Positions 35,431 through 48,629 of a stretch of 64,000 nucleotides of DNA are shown piece by piece (position 1 is the stretch's first letter; each line of letters opens with the position of its first letter). The DNA is from Corella eumyota (Eukaryota; Chordata; Ascidiacea; Phlebobranchia; Corellidae): the NCBI GenBank assembly GCA_963082875.1, contig OY720099.1, positions 7,874,001 through 7,938,000 on the forward strand. Reading direction: 5' to 3'. A program made the position numbers and the translations under genes. Under the pieces are notes generated by a model. The model worked only from the letters and a program-made list of their open reading frames with translations, was not told the DNA's origin and did no database searches.

Positions 35431-35810
35431 AAAACTAACAGTTTACAAGTTTCTGTCTACCTTAGAGCCCAGCTAAAAAATTAAAATACTGCACCTAAAC
35501 AAGCATAACAAAAAATCAACATGACACTGAGAAAACACAAAACAAAAAAAAGAATGAAAAAAAAATAAAGTATTGATTTTCGTAGTTAATCAGCAGTAAA
35601 TATCGTAGGTTTGGTGATTAACGACGATATTTCAATTTACCCATACTTCACTTGTGGGTTTATTAAAGACTTCATTTAAAGTTAACCAAGGATTGTCTAA
35701 GTTTTTTTGTCCCTAACTTTACAGCTAAATCAATAAATATTTATTATGTTATTAAAAAGATTTAAATTTAAAACATAACTAACTTTTATATTGAAAAAGT
35801 TTCTTACTTT
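35431..35810. other. Junction between minisatellite and 2.1-kb array
   Basis: AT-rich junction DNA. From about 35,580 to 35,740 it has weak similarity, on the minus strand, to the 51-codon block found in each array unit (for example GAAGTCTTTAATAAACCCAC against GAAGTCTTTATTCAACCTAC), so a diverged end of the array may lie here. Confidence 0.4.
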
Positions 35811-37937
35811 TGGTACACACAGTAAAAAGATTATTCAATTCTTTTTTATCGAGTTTAGGTTATCTTCTTGAAGGTTGGAAGGTTTCTAATAATAAAGTAA
35901 CGCAAGTTTTTAAACAATTTATCAAATATTTTAAATTGGTATAATATTTTTAAAATTCAAAAACTGAGCCAAAGTACTTACATGAGTGTATGCACATTTC
36001 TTGATCTTTATTTATTTAAATAACATAATTTAATCAACAACTGATTTCAGCTTTCTGACAAGTTGAAAGGTCACAACTAGATAAACAAGCAAAAATAAAA
36101 ATTTAAAACTTTTATCCAGTAAACTACTATAAGACAAGCAAATTTATTCAATACAGATACAAAAATAAAGTTATTTTTGAAATTAAAAAATATATTTAAA
36201 TAAAAAAATTACCATACTATTTGGTATATCTTCCTTGTAATTTATCTCAATAACATTTTCTGAGTAAAATCCAATTTCGTTGAACTTAAATAAAAATATA
36301 TATGTTGTTAAATTAAAAAAAAAAACATTTTTCGAAGTTATTGGTTTGTACAAAGGCTTACCTAAAAATAACCTAAAAATAACAACAAAAGCGCCTACCC
36401 ATACTTAAATTGTTTAAAAATGCTAACTTAAAAATATTCTAAAAAGTGCCTACCCATATTTTAATTACTATAAAAAGGTTTTTAAACAAAAGTGCCTACT
36501 AACCTTTATTTAAATAAAGAAATGTTTATCTAGCACTAATTTAGTCACAGAAATAAACTTACCCAAAAAAAGTTTGAGTTAAGATTTGTTGTTTAATCTT
36601 ACTTAAACTTGGACCAAATACGCTAGGTTTAATAACAAAAATTCACTTTCTCAGAGAACTTCTAATACAGTAACTAAAATAATATAAGCATTGATTAAAA
36701 ATTTTATATAGTATAAAAGAAAATTGTGATATTAATTCTATTTTACCAAAAATGAGTTAAAGTACATACATAAGTGCACTCAGATTTCTTGATACTTATT
36801 CTTCGATAAAAATGTTTCATTGATAACTGACTTCACCCTCTTGGAAGGTTGAAAGGTCGCAACTAAGAAAACAAGCAAAAAATAGTAATTTAGATTAAGA
36901 TAAAAATTTTAGTTTGATATTTTAAACTAGCAAAATACTTCAACCTGATTTGGTATAGTGGGTTACAAAACAAACTTTCATAACTTATCAATAATAAATA
37001 ATCTTGCAAATTTTAATTAACAAACTATCAGTAAAATAACACAGGGACAAATTAATATAATAAGTAATTTTGTTACCATACTTTTTTGTATATCTTTGAT
37101 AGCGTGACAATTTTCTAGATTACATAAAAGTAAATCCTCAAATTGTTGTGCTAAAATGAATGATGTTTGTTAAATTTATATAACATGTTTACCTGTAGTT
37201 ATAGATTTGTACAAGGGCCTACCAATAAAAGGTTAAACAACAAAGGTGCCTACTCATATTTAAATTAATTTAAGGTAATAAAATAAAAAATAATACAAAA
37301 TGTGCCTATTAAGACTTTTTTCGAACAAAAACATGTTTATCTAGAGCTAATTTAGTCACAGAAATAAGCTTACCCAGAGTAAAGTTTTCAAGTTGGTTTT
37401 CTTCAAGCCAATAGTTTAATCTTACTTTAACTTGGACACAAGATACTGGGTTCAATAACAATGTCAGTCTCGTAGACTATAAATAAAAGTTTAAAATGTA
37501 ATTACAATGCTATGCATTTAAAGACTCAAAATAAAAATGTACTTACTGTGGTGCACACACAAAGAAGGTTGCAACGGTCTCAAAGACAGTCCAAGAATTG
37601 TTAAAAGGGCCAATCCAGATGTAAAGTTAGACTAGTGTCTACCCAGTATTAAAATATAAAGGTTGGTAAATGGAGATAATATTTCAGTTCACTTAAACCT
37701 TAAGTGTAGGTTGAATAAAGACTTTTGAGATAATGCGAAACTGATCCAATTTCGACAACTGTTTCTTTAATTTATTAATATCCAAAGGCCAATAAAGTTT
37801 TTGTTTGTTTTCTCTTGTCTTTAAAAGTTTTTCTTCTTTAAACTTTACAAACTAAAACAATAAAAGTTTAGTATGTTATCATAAAAATTTAATTTAAAAA
37901 CATAACTAACTTTTATATTGAAAAAGTTCCTTACTTT
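35811..37937 (-). repeat. Array unit 1 (2127 bp)
   Basis: Unit boundaries are set at the recurring TGGTACACACAG block. On the minus strand this unit has the 51-codon open block at 37699-37851, then exon-like blocks with donor-type ends (CACCACA before GTAAGTA, CTCAT before GTAAGTA). It is the most proximal unit and differs from the central units at scattered positions, consistent with less homogenisation at the array edge. Confidence 0.85.
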
Positions 37938-40066
37938 TGGTACACACAGTAAAAAGATTATTCAATTCTTTTTTATTGGGTTTAGGTTATCTTCTTGAAG
38001 GTTGGAAGGTTTCTAATAATAAAGTAACGCAAGTTTTCAAACAGTTTATCAAATATTTTAAATTGGTATATTATTTTTAAAATTCAAAAACTGAGCCAAA
38101 GTACTTACATGAGTGTATGCACATTTCTTGATCTTTATTTATTTGAATAACATAATTTATTCAACAACTGATTTCACCTTTCTGACAGGTTGAAAGGTCA
38201 CAACTAGATAAACAAGCAAAAATAAAAATTTAAAACTTTTATCCAGTAAACTACTATAAGACAAGCAAATTTATTCAATACAGATACAAAAATAAAGTTA
38301 TTTTTGAAATTAAAAAATATATTTAAATAAAAAAAATTACCATACTATTTGGTATATCTTCCTTGTCATTTATCTAAATAACATTTTCTGAGTAAAATAG
38401 CAATTTCGTTGAACTTAAATGAAAAAATATATGTTGTTAAATTAAAAAAAAAAATAATAATTTTAGACGGTATTGGTTTGTACAAAGGCCTACTTAAAAA
38501 TAACCTAAAAATAACAACAAAAGCGCTTACCCATACTTAAATTGTTTGAAGATGCTAACATTAATATATTATAAAAAGTGCCTACTCATATTCTTATTAC
38601 TATAAAAAGGTTTGACACAAAAGTGCCTACTAACCTTTATTTAAACAAAGAAATGTTTATCTAGAACTAATTTAGTCACAGAAATAAACTTACCCAAAAA
38701 AAGTTTGAGTTGAGATTTGTTGTTTAATCTTACTTAAACTTGGACCCAATAGGCTAGGTTCAATAACAAAAATTCACTTTCTCAGAGAACTTCTAATACA
38801 GTAACTAAAATAATATAAGAATCGATTAAATATTTTATATAGTATTCTAAATTGTAATATTAATTCTATTTTACCAAAAATGAGTAAAAGTACATACATA
38901 AGTGCACTCAGATTTCTTGATACTTATTCTTCGATAAAAATGTTTCATTGATACCTGACTTCACCCTCTTGGGGGGGTGAAAGGTCGCAACTAAGAAAAC
39001 AAGCAAAAAATAGTAATTTAGATTAAGATAATAATTTTAGTTTGATATTTTAAACTAGTAAAATACTTCAACCTGATTTGGTATAGTGGGTTACGAAACA
39101 AACTTTTATAACTTATCAATAATAAATAATCTTACAAATTTTAATTAACAAACTATCAGTAAAATAATACAGGGACAAATTAATATAATAAGTAATTTTG
39201 TTACCATACTTTTTTGTATATCTTTGATAGCGTGACATTTTTCTAGATTACATAATAAGTAAATCACCAAATTGTTGTGCTAAAATGAATGATGTTTGTT
39301 AAATTTATATAACGTGTTTATCTGAAGTTATAGATTTGTACAAGGGCCTACCAAAAAAAGGTTAAACAACAAAGCTGCCTACTCATATTTAAATTAATTT
39401 AAGGTATTAATATAAAAAATAATACAAAATGTGCCTATTAAGACTTCATTCGAACAAAAACATGTTTATCTAGAGCTAATTTAGTCACAGAAATAAGCTT
39501 ACCCACAGTAAAGTTTTTAAGTTGGTTTTCTTTAAGCCAATAGTTTAATCTAACTTTAACTTGGACACAAGATGCTAGGTTCAATAACAGTGTCAGTCTC
39601 GGAGACTATAAATAAAAGTTTAAAATGTAATTACAATGCTATAAATTTAAAGACTCGAAATAAAAATGTACTTACTGTGGTGCACACACAAAGAAGGTTG
39701 CAACGGTCTCAAAGAGAGTCCAAGAATTGTTAGAAGGGCCAATCCAGATGTAAAGTTAGGCTAGTGTCTACCCAGTATTAAAATATAAAGGTTGGTAAAT
39801 GGAGATAATATTTCAGTTCACTTAAACCTTAAGTGTAGGTTGAATAAAGACTTTTGAGATAATGCGAAACTGATCCAATTTCGACAACTGTTTCTTTAAT
39901 TTATTAATATCCAAAGGCCAATAAAGTTTTTGTTTGTTTTCTCTTGTCTTTAAAATTTTTTTTTCTTTAAACTTTACAAACTAAAACAATAAAAGTTTAG
40001 TATGTTATCATAAACATTTAAATTAAAAACATAACTAACTTTTATATTGAAAAAGTTCCTTACTTT
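37938..40066 (-). repeat. Array unit 2 (2129 bp)
   Basis: Same internal order as unit 1, with the 51-codon open block at 39828-39980. A run of seven G at about 38,970 replaces GGAAGG of other units. Confidence 0.85.
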
Positions 40067-42200
40067 TGGTACACACAGTAAAAAGGTTATTCAATTCTTT
40101 TTTATTGAGTTTAGGTTATCTTCTTGAAGGTTACAAGGTCCCTAATAATAAAGTATTGCAAGTTTTTAAACAGTTTATCAAATGTTTTAAATTGGTATAT
40201 TATTTTTATAATTCAAAAACTGAGCCAAAGTACTTACATGAGTGTATGCACATTTCTTGATCTTTATTTATTTATATAACATAATTTATTCAACAACTGA
40301 TTTCACCTTTCTGACAGGTTGAAAGGTCACAACTAGATAAACAAGCAAAAATAAAAATTTAAAACTTTTATCCAGTAAACTACTATAAGACAAGCAAATT
40401 TATTTAATACAGATACAAAAATAAAGTTTTTTTTGAAATTAAAAAAAATATTTAAATAAAAAATTTACCATACTATTTGGTATATCTTCCTTGTCATTTA
40501 TCTAAATAACATTTTCTGAGTAAAATACCAATTTCGTTGAACTTAAATAAAAATATATATGTTGTTAAATTTAAAAAAAAAAATTTTTTTTAGACGGTAT
40601 TGGTTTGTACAAAGGCCTACCTAAAAATAACCTAAAAATAACAACAAAAGCACCTACCCATACTTAAATTGTTTAAAGATGCTAACATAAAAATATTATA
40701 AGAAGTGCCTACCCATATTTTAATTACTATAAAAAGGTTTTTACACGAATGTGCCTACTAACCTTTATTTAAACAAAGAAATGTTTTCTAGAACTAATTT
40801 AGTCACAGAAATAAACTTACCCAAAAAAAGTTCGAGTTGAGATTTGTTGTTTATTCTTACTTAAACTTGGACCCAATAGGCTAGGTTCAATAACAAAAAT
40901 TCACTTTCTTAGAGAACTTCTAATACAGTAACTAAAATAATATAAGAATTGATTAAATATTTTATATAGTATTCTAAATTGTAATATTAATTCTATTTTA
41001 CCAAAAATGAGTAAAAGTACATACATAAGTGCACTCAGATTTCTTGATACTTATTCTTCGATAAAAATGTTTCATTGATAACTGACTTCACCCTCTTGGG
41101 GGGGAGGGGGTGAAAGGTCGCAACTAAGAAAACAAGCAAAAAATAGTAATTTAGATTAAGATAAAAATTTTAGTTTGATATTTTAAACTAGTAAAATACT
41201 TCAACCTGATTTGGTATAGTGGGTTACGAAACAAACTTTTATAACTTATCAATAATAAATAATCTTGCAAATTTTAATTAACAAACAATCAGTAAAATAA
41301 TACAGGGACAAATTAATATAATAAGTAATTTTGTTACCATACTTTTTTGTATATCTTTGATAGCGTGACATTTTTCTAGATTACATAATAAGTAAATCAC
41401 CAAATTGTTGTGCTAAAATGAATGATGTTTGTTAAATTCATATAACGTGTTTATCCGAAGTTATAGATTTGTACAAGGGCCTACTAAAAAAAGGTTAAAC
41501 AACAAAGGTGACTACTCATATTTAAATTCATTTAAGGTATTATTATAAAAAATAATACAAAATGTGCCTATTAAGACTTCATTCGAACAAAAACATGTTT
41601 ATCTAAAGCTAATTTAGTCACAGAAATAAGCTTACCCAGAGTAAAGTTTTCAAGTTGGTTTTCTTCAAGCCAATAGTTTAATCTTACTTTAACTTGGACA
41701 CAAGATACTGGGTTCAATAACAATGTCAGTTTCGGAGACTATAAATAAAAGTTTAAAATGTAATTACAATGCTATGCATTTAAAGACTCAAAATGAAAAT
41801 GTACTTACTGTGGTGCACACACAAAGAAGGTTGCAATGGTTTTGAAGACAGTCCAAGAATTGTTAGAAGGGCTAATCCAGATGTAAAGTTAGACTAGTGT
41901 CTACCCAGTATTAAAATATAAAGGTTGGTAAATGGAGATAATATTTCAGTTTCACTTATACCTTAAGTGTTGGTTGAATAAAGACTTCTGAGATAATGTG
42001 AAACTGATCCAATTTTGACAACTTTTTCTTTAATTTATTAATATCCAAAGGCCAATAAAGTTTTTGTTTGTTTTCTCTTGTTCTTAAAAGTTTTTCTTCT
42101 TTAAACTTTACAAACTAAAACAATAAAAGTTTAGTAAGTTATCATAAAAATTTAAATTAAAAACATAACCAACTTTTATATTGAAAAAGTTCCTTACTTT
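40067..42200 (-). repeat. Array unit 3 (2134 bp)
   Basis: First unit of the higher-order triplet. It contains GGGGGGGAGGGGG at about 41,098, six bases longer than the unit 2 counterpart. The 51-codon open block is at 41962-42114. From about 40,470 on it matches unit 6 at an offset of exactly 6,429 bases, but its first 400 bases differ from unit 6, placing the duplication boundary inside this unit. Confidence 0.85.
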
Positions 42201-44369
42201 TGGTATACACAGTAAAAAGATTATTCAATTCTTTTTTATCGAGTTTAGGTTATCTTTTTGAAGGTTGGAAGGTTTCTAATAATAGAGTAACGCAAGTTTT
42301 TAAACAGTTCATCAAATGTTTTGAATTGGTATATTATTTTTAAAATTCAAAAACTGAGCCAAAGTACTTACATGAGTGTATGCTCATTTCTTGATCGTTA
42401 TTTATTTGAATAACATAATTTATTCAACAACTGATTTCACCTTTCTGACAGGTTGAAAGGTCACAACTAGATAAACAAGCAAAAATAAAAATTTAAAACT
42501 TTTATCCAGTAAACTACTATAAGACAAGCAAATTTATTTAATACAGATACAAAAATAAAGTAATTTTTAAAATTAAAAAATATATTTAAATAAAAAAATT
42601 ACCATACTATTTGGTATATCTTCCTTGTCATTTATCTAAATAACATTTTCTGAGTAAAATACCAATTTTGTTGAACTTAAATGAAAAAATATATGTTGTT
42701 AAATTTATAAAAAAAAAAAACTTTTTAGAAGATATTGGTTTGTACAAAGGCCTACCTAAAAATAACCTGAAAATAACAACAAAAGTGCCTACCCAAACTT
42801 TAATTGTTTGAAGATGCTAACATAAAAATATTATAAAATGGCCTACCCATATTTTAATTACTATAAAAAGGTTTTTACACAAAAGTGCCTACTAACCTTT
42901 ATTTAAACAAAGAAATGTTTATCTAGAACTAGTTAAGTCACAGAAATACACCTACCCAAAAAAGTTTGAGTTGAGATTTGTTGTTTAATCTTACTTAAAC
43001 TTGGACCCAATAGGCTAGGTTCATAAACAAAAATTCATTTTCTCAGAGAACTTTTAATACAGTAACTAAAATAATATAAGCATTGATTGAATATTTTATA
43101 TAGAAAATTGTAATATTAATATTAATTCTAAATTGTAATATTATTGTAATATTAATTCTAAATTGTAATATTAATTCTATTTTACCAAAAATAAGTAAAA
43201 GTACATACATAAGTGCACTCAGATTTCTTGATACTTATTCTCCGACAAAAATGTTTCATTGATAACTGACTTCACCCTCTTGGGGGGTTGAAAGGTCGCA
43301 ACTAAGAAAACAAGCAAAAAATAGTAATTTAGATTAAGATAAAAATTTTAGTTTGATATTTTAAACTAGTAAAATACTTCAACCTGATTTGGTGGTTACA
43401 AAACAAAATTTCATAACTTATCAATAATAAATAATCTTGCAAATTTTAATTAACAAACTATCAGTAAAATAATACAAGGACAAATTAATATAATAAGAAA
43501 TTTTGTTACCATACTTTTTTGTATATCTTTGATAGCGTGACATTTTTCTAGATTACATAAAAGTAAATCCTCAAATTGTTGTGCTAAAATGAATGATGTT
43601 TGTTAAATTTATATAACGTGTTTATCTGTAGTTATAGATTTGTACAAGGGCCTACCAAAAAAAGGTTAAACAACAAAGGTGCCTACTCATATTTAAATTA
43701 ATTTAAGGTATTAATATCAAAATATTACAAAATGTGCCTATTAAGACCTTATTCAAACAAAAACATGTTTATCTAGAGCTAATTTAGTCACAGAAATTAG
43801 CTTACCCAGAGTAAAGTTTTCAAGTTGGATTTCTTTAAGCCAATAGTTTAATCTTACTTTAACTTGAACACAAGATGCTGGGTTCAATAACAATGTCAGT
43901 CTCAGAGACTTTAAATAAAAGTTTAAAATGTAATTACAATGCTATACATTTAAAAACTCAAAATGAAAATGTACTTACTGTGGTGCACACACAACGAAGG
44001 TTGCAACGGTCTTGAAGACAGTCCAAGAATTGTTAGAAGGGCCAATTCAGATGTAAAGCTAGACTAGTGTCTACCCAGTATTAAAATAAAAAGGTTGGTA
44101 AATGGAGATAATATTTCAGTTCACTTAAACCTTAAGTGTAGGTTGAATAAAGACTTCTGAGATAATGCGAAACTGATCCAATTTCGATAACTCTTTCTTT
44201 AATTTATTAATATCCAAAGGCCAATAAAGTTTTTGTTTGTTTTCTCTTGTCTTTAAAAGTTTTTCTTCTTTAAACTTTACAAACTAAAACAATAAAAGTT
44301 TAGTATTTTATCATAAAAATTTAAATTAAAAACATAACTAACTTTTATATTGAAAAAGTTCCTTACTTT
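42201..44369 (-). repeat. Array unit 4 (2169 bp)
   Basis: Second unit of the triplet. It is about 43 bases longer than the norm because the string ATTCTAAATTGTAATATTA is repeated at about 43,108-43,175. The 51-codon open block is at 44131-44283. Unit 7 shares the same extra bases. Confidence 0.85.
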
Positions 44370-46495
44370 TGGTACACACAGTAAAAAGATTATTTTATTC
44401 TTTTTTATTGAGTTTAGGTTATCTTCTTGAAGGTTGGAAGGTTTCTAATAATAAAGTCACGCAAGTTTTTAAACAGTTTATCAAACGTTTTAAATTGGTA
44501 TATTATTTTTATAATTCAAAAACTGAGCCAAAGTACTTACATGAGTGTATGCACATTTCTTGATCGTTATTTATTTGAATAACATAATTTAATCAACAAC
44601 TGATTTCACCTTTCTGACAGGTTGAAAGGTAACAACTAGATAAACAAACAAAAATAAAAATTTAAAACTTTTATCCAGTAAACTACTATAAGACAAGCAA
44701 ATTTATTCAATACAGATACAAAAATAAAGTAATTTTTGAAATTAAAAAATATATTTAAATAAAAACTTTACCGTACTATTTGGTATATCTTCCTTGTCAT
44801 TTATCTAAATAACATTTTCTGAGTAAAATACCAACTTCGTTGAACTTAAATGAAAAAATATATGTTGTTAAATTAAAAAAAAAAACATTTTTTAGAAGGT
44901 ATTGGTTTGTACAAAGGCCTACCTAAAAATAACCTAAAAATAACAACAAAAGCGCCTACCCATACTTTAATTGTTTGAAGATGCTAACATAAAAATATTA
45001 TAAAAAGTGCCTACCCATATTTTAATTACTATAAAAAGGTTTTTACACAAAAGTGCCTACTAACCTTTATTTAAACAAAGAAATGTTTATCTAGAACTAA
45101 TTTAATCACAGAAATAAACTTACCCAAAAAAAGTTTGAGTTGAGATTTGTTGTTTAATCTTACTTAAACTTGGACCCAATAGGCTAGGTTCAATAACAAA
45201 AATTCATTTTCTCAGAGAACTTCTAATACAGTAACTAAAATAATATAAGCATTGATTAAATATTTTATATAGTATTCTAAATTGTAATATTAATTCTATT
45301 TTACCAAAAATGAGTAAAAGTACATACATAAGTGCACTCAGATTTCTTGATACTTATTCCTTGATAAAAATGTTTCATTGATAACTGACTTCACCCTCTT
45401 GGAAGGTTGAAAGGTCGCAACTAAGAAAACAAGCAAAAAATAGTAATTTAGATTAAGATAAAAATTTTAGATTGATATTTTAAACTAGTAAAATACTTCA
45501 ACCTGATTTGGTATAGTAGGTTAAAACACAAACTTTCATAACTTATCAATAATAAATAATCTTGCAAATTTTAATTAACAAACAATCAGTAAAATAATAC
45601 AGGGACAAATTAATATAATAAGTAATTTTGTTACCATACTTTTTTGTATATCTTTGATAGCGAGACATTTTTCAAGATTACATAATAAGTAAATCACCAA
45701 ATTGTTGTGCTAAAATGAATGATGTTTGTTAAATTTATATAACATGTTTATCTGAAGTTATAGACTTGTACAAGGGCCAACCAAAAAAAGGTTAAACAAC
45801 AAAGGTGCCTACTCATATTTAAATTAATTTAAGGTATTAATATCAAAATATTACAAAATGTGCCTATTAAGACCTTATTCAAACAAAAACATGTTTATCT
45901 AGAGCTAATTTAGTCACAGAAATTAGCTTACCCAGAGTAAAGTTTTCAAGTTGGATTTCTTTAAGCCAATAGTTTAATCTTACTTTAACTTGAACACAAG
46001 ATGCTGGGTTCAATAACAATGTCAGTCTCAGAGACTATAAATAAAAGTTTAAAATGTAATTACAATGCTATACATTTAAAGACTCAAAATGAAAATGTAC
46101 TTACTGTGGTGCACACACAACGAAGGTTGCAACGGTCTTGAAGACAGTCCAAGAATTGTTAGAAGGGCCAATCCAGATGTAAAGCTAGACTAGTGTCTAC
46201 CCAGTATTAAAATAAAAAGGTTGGTAAATGGAGATAATATTTCAGTTCACTTAAACCTTAAGTGTAGGTTGAATAAAGACTTCTGAGATAATGCGAAACT
46301 GATCCAATTTCGATAACTCTTTCTTTAATTTATTAATATCCAAAGGCCAATAAAGTTTTTGTTTGTTTTCTCTTGTCTTTAAAAGTTTTTCTTCTTTAAA
46401 CTTTACAAACTAAAACAATAAAAGTTTAGTATTTTATCATAAAAATTTAAATTAAAAACATAACTAACTTTTATATTGAAAAAGTTCCTTACTTT
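44370..46495 (-). repeat. Array unit 5 (2126 bp)
   Basis: Third unit of the triplet, with the 51-codon open block at 46257-46409. It is nearly identical to unit 8 and very close to units 9 and 10. Confidence 0.85.
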
Positions 46496-48629
46496 TGGTA
46501 CACACAGTAAAAAGATTATTTTATTCTTTTTTATTGAGTTTAGGTTATCTTCTTGAAGGTTGGAAGGTTTCTAATAATAAAGTCACGCAAGTTTTTAAAC
46601 AGTTTATCAAACGTTTTAAATTGGTATATTATTTTTATAATTCAAAAACTGAGCCAAAGTACTTACATGAGTGTATGCACATTTCTTGATCTTTATTTAT
46701 TTGAATAACATAATTTAATCAACAACTGATTTCACCTTTCTGACAGGTTGAAAGGTAACAACTAGATAAACAAGCAAAAATAAAAATTTAAAACTTTTAT
46801 CCAGTAAACTACTATAAGACAAGCAAATTTATTCAATACAGATACAAAAATAAAGTTATTTTTAAAATTAAAAAATATATTTAAATAAAAAAATTACCGT
46901 ACTATTTGGTATATCTTCCTTGTCATTTATCTAAATAACATTTTCTGAGTAAAATACCAATTTCGTTGAACTTAAATAAAAATATATATGTTGTTAAATT
47001 TAAAAAAAAAAATTTTTTTTAGACGGTATTGGTTTGTACAAAGGCCTACCTAAAAATAACCTAAAAATAACAACAAAAGCACCTACCCATACTTAAATTG
47101 TTTAAAGATGCTAACATAAAAATATTATAAGAAGTGCCTACCCATATTTTAATTACTATAAAAAGGTTTTTACACGAATGTGCCTACTAACCTTTATTTA
47201 AACAAAGAAATGTTTTCTAGAACTAATTTAGTCACAGAAATAAACTTACCCAAAAAAAGTTCGAGTTGAGATTTGTTGTTTATTCTTACTTAAACTTGGA
47301 CCCAATAGGCTAGGTTCAATAACAAAAATTCACTTTCTTAGAGAACTTCTAATACAGTAACTAAAATAATATAAGAATTGATTAAATATTTTATATAGTA
47401 TTCTAAATTGTAATATTAATTCTATTTTACCAAAAATGAGTAAAAGTACATACATAAGTGCACTCAGATTTCTTGATACTTATTCTTCGATAAAAATGTT
47501 TCATTGATAACTGACTTCACCCTCTTGGGGGGGAGGGGGTGAAAGGTCGCAACTAAGAAAACAAGCAAAAAATAGTAATTTAGATTAAGATAAAAATTTT
47601 AGTTTGATATTTTAAACTAGTAAAATACTTCAACCTGATTTGGTATAGTGGGTTACGAAACAAACTTTTATAACTTATCAATAATAAATAATCTTGCAAA
47701 TTTTAATTAACAAACAATCAGTAAAATAATACAGGGACAAATTAATATAATAAGTAATTTTGTTACCATACTTTTTTGTATATCTTTGATAGCGTGACAT
47801 TTTTCTAGATTACATAATAAGTAAATCACCAAATTGTTGTGCTAAAATGAATGATGTTTGTTAAATTCATATAACGTGTTTATCCGAAGTTATAGATTTG
47901 TACAAGGGCCTACTAAAAAAAGGTTAAACAACAAAGGTGACTACTCATATTTAAATTCATTTAAGGTATTATTATAAAAAATAATACAAAATGTGCCTAT
48001 TAAGACTTCATTCGAACAAAAACATGTTTATCTAAAGCTAATTTAGTCACAGAAATAAGCTTACCCAGAGTAAAGTTTTCAAGTTGGTTTTCTTCAAGCC
48101 AATAGTTTAATCTTACTTTAACTTGGACACAAGATACTGGGTTCAATAACAATGTCAGTTTCGGAGACTATAAATAAAAGTTTAAAATGTAATTACAATG
48201 CTATGCATTTAAAGACTCAAAATGAAAATGTACTTACTGTGGTGCACACACAAAGAAGGTTGCAATGGTTTTGAAGACAGTCCAAGAATTGTTAGAAGGG
48301 CTAATCCAGATGTAAAGTTAGACTAGTGTCTACCCAGTATTAAAATATAAAGGTTGGTAAATGGAGATAATATTTCAGTTTCACTTATACCTTAAGTGTT
48401 GGTTGAATAAAGACTTCTGAGATAATGTGAAACTGATCCAATTTTGACAACTTTTTCTTTAATTTATTAATATCCAAAGGCCAATAAAGTTTTTGTTTGT
48501 TTTCTCTTGTTCTTAAAAGTTTTTCTTCTTTAAACTTTACAAACTAAAACAATAAAAGTTTAGTAAGTTATCATAAAAATTTAAATTAAAAACATAACCA
48601 ACTTTTATATTGAAAAAGTTCCTTACTTT
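46496..48629 (-). repeat. Array unit 6 (2134 bp)
   Basis: A copy of unit 3 from about 46,899 on (same GGGGGGGAGGGGG, same length), while its first 400 bases resemble unit 9 instead. The 51-codon open block is at 48391-48543. Confidence 0.85.
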
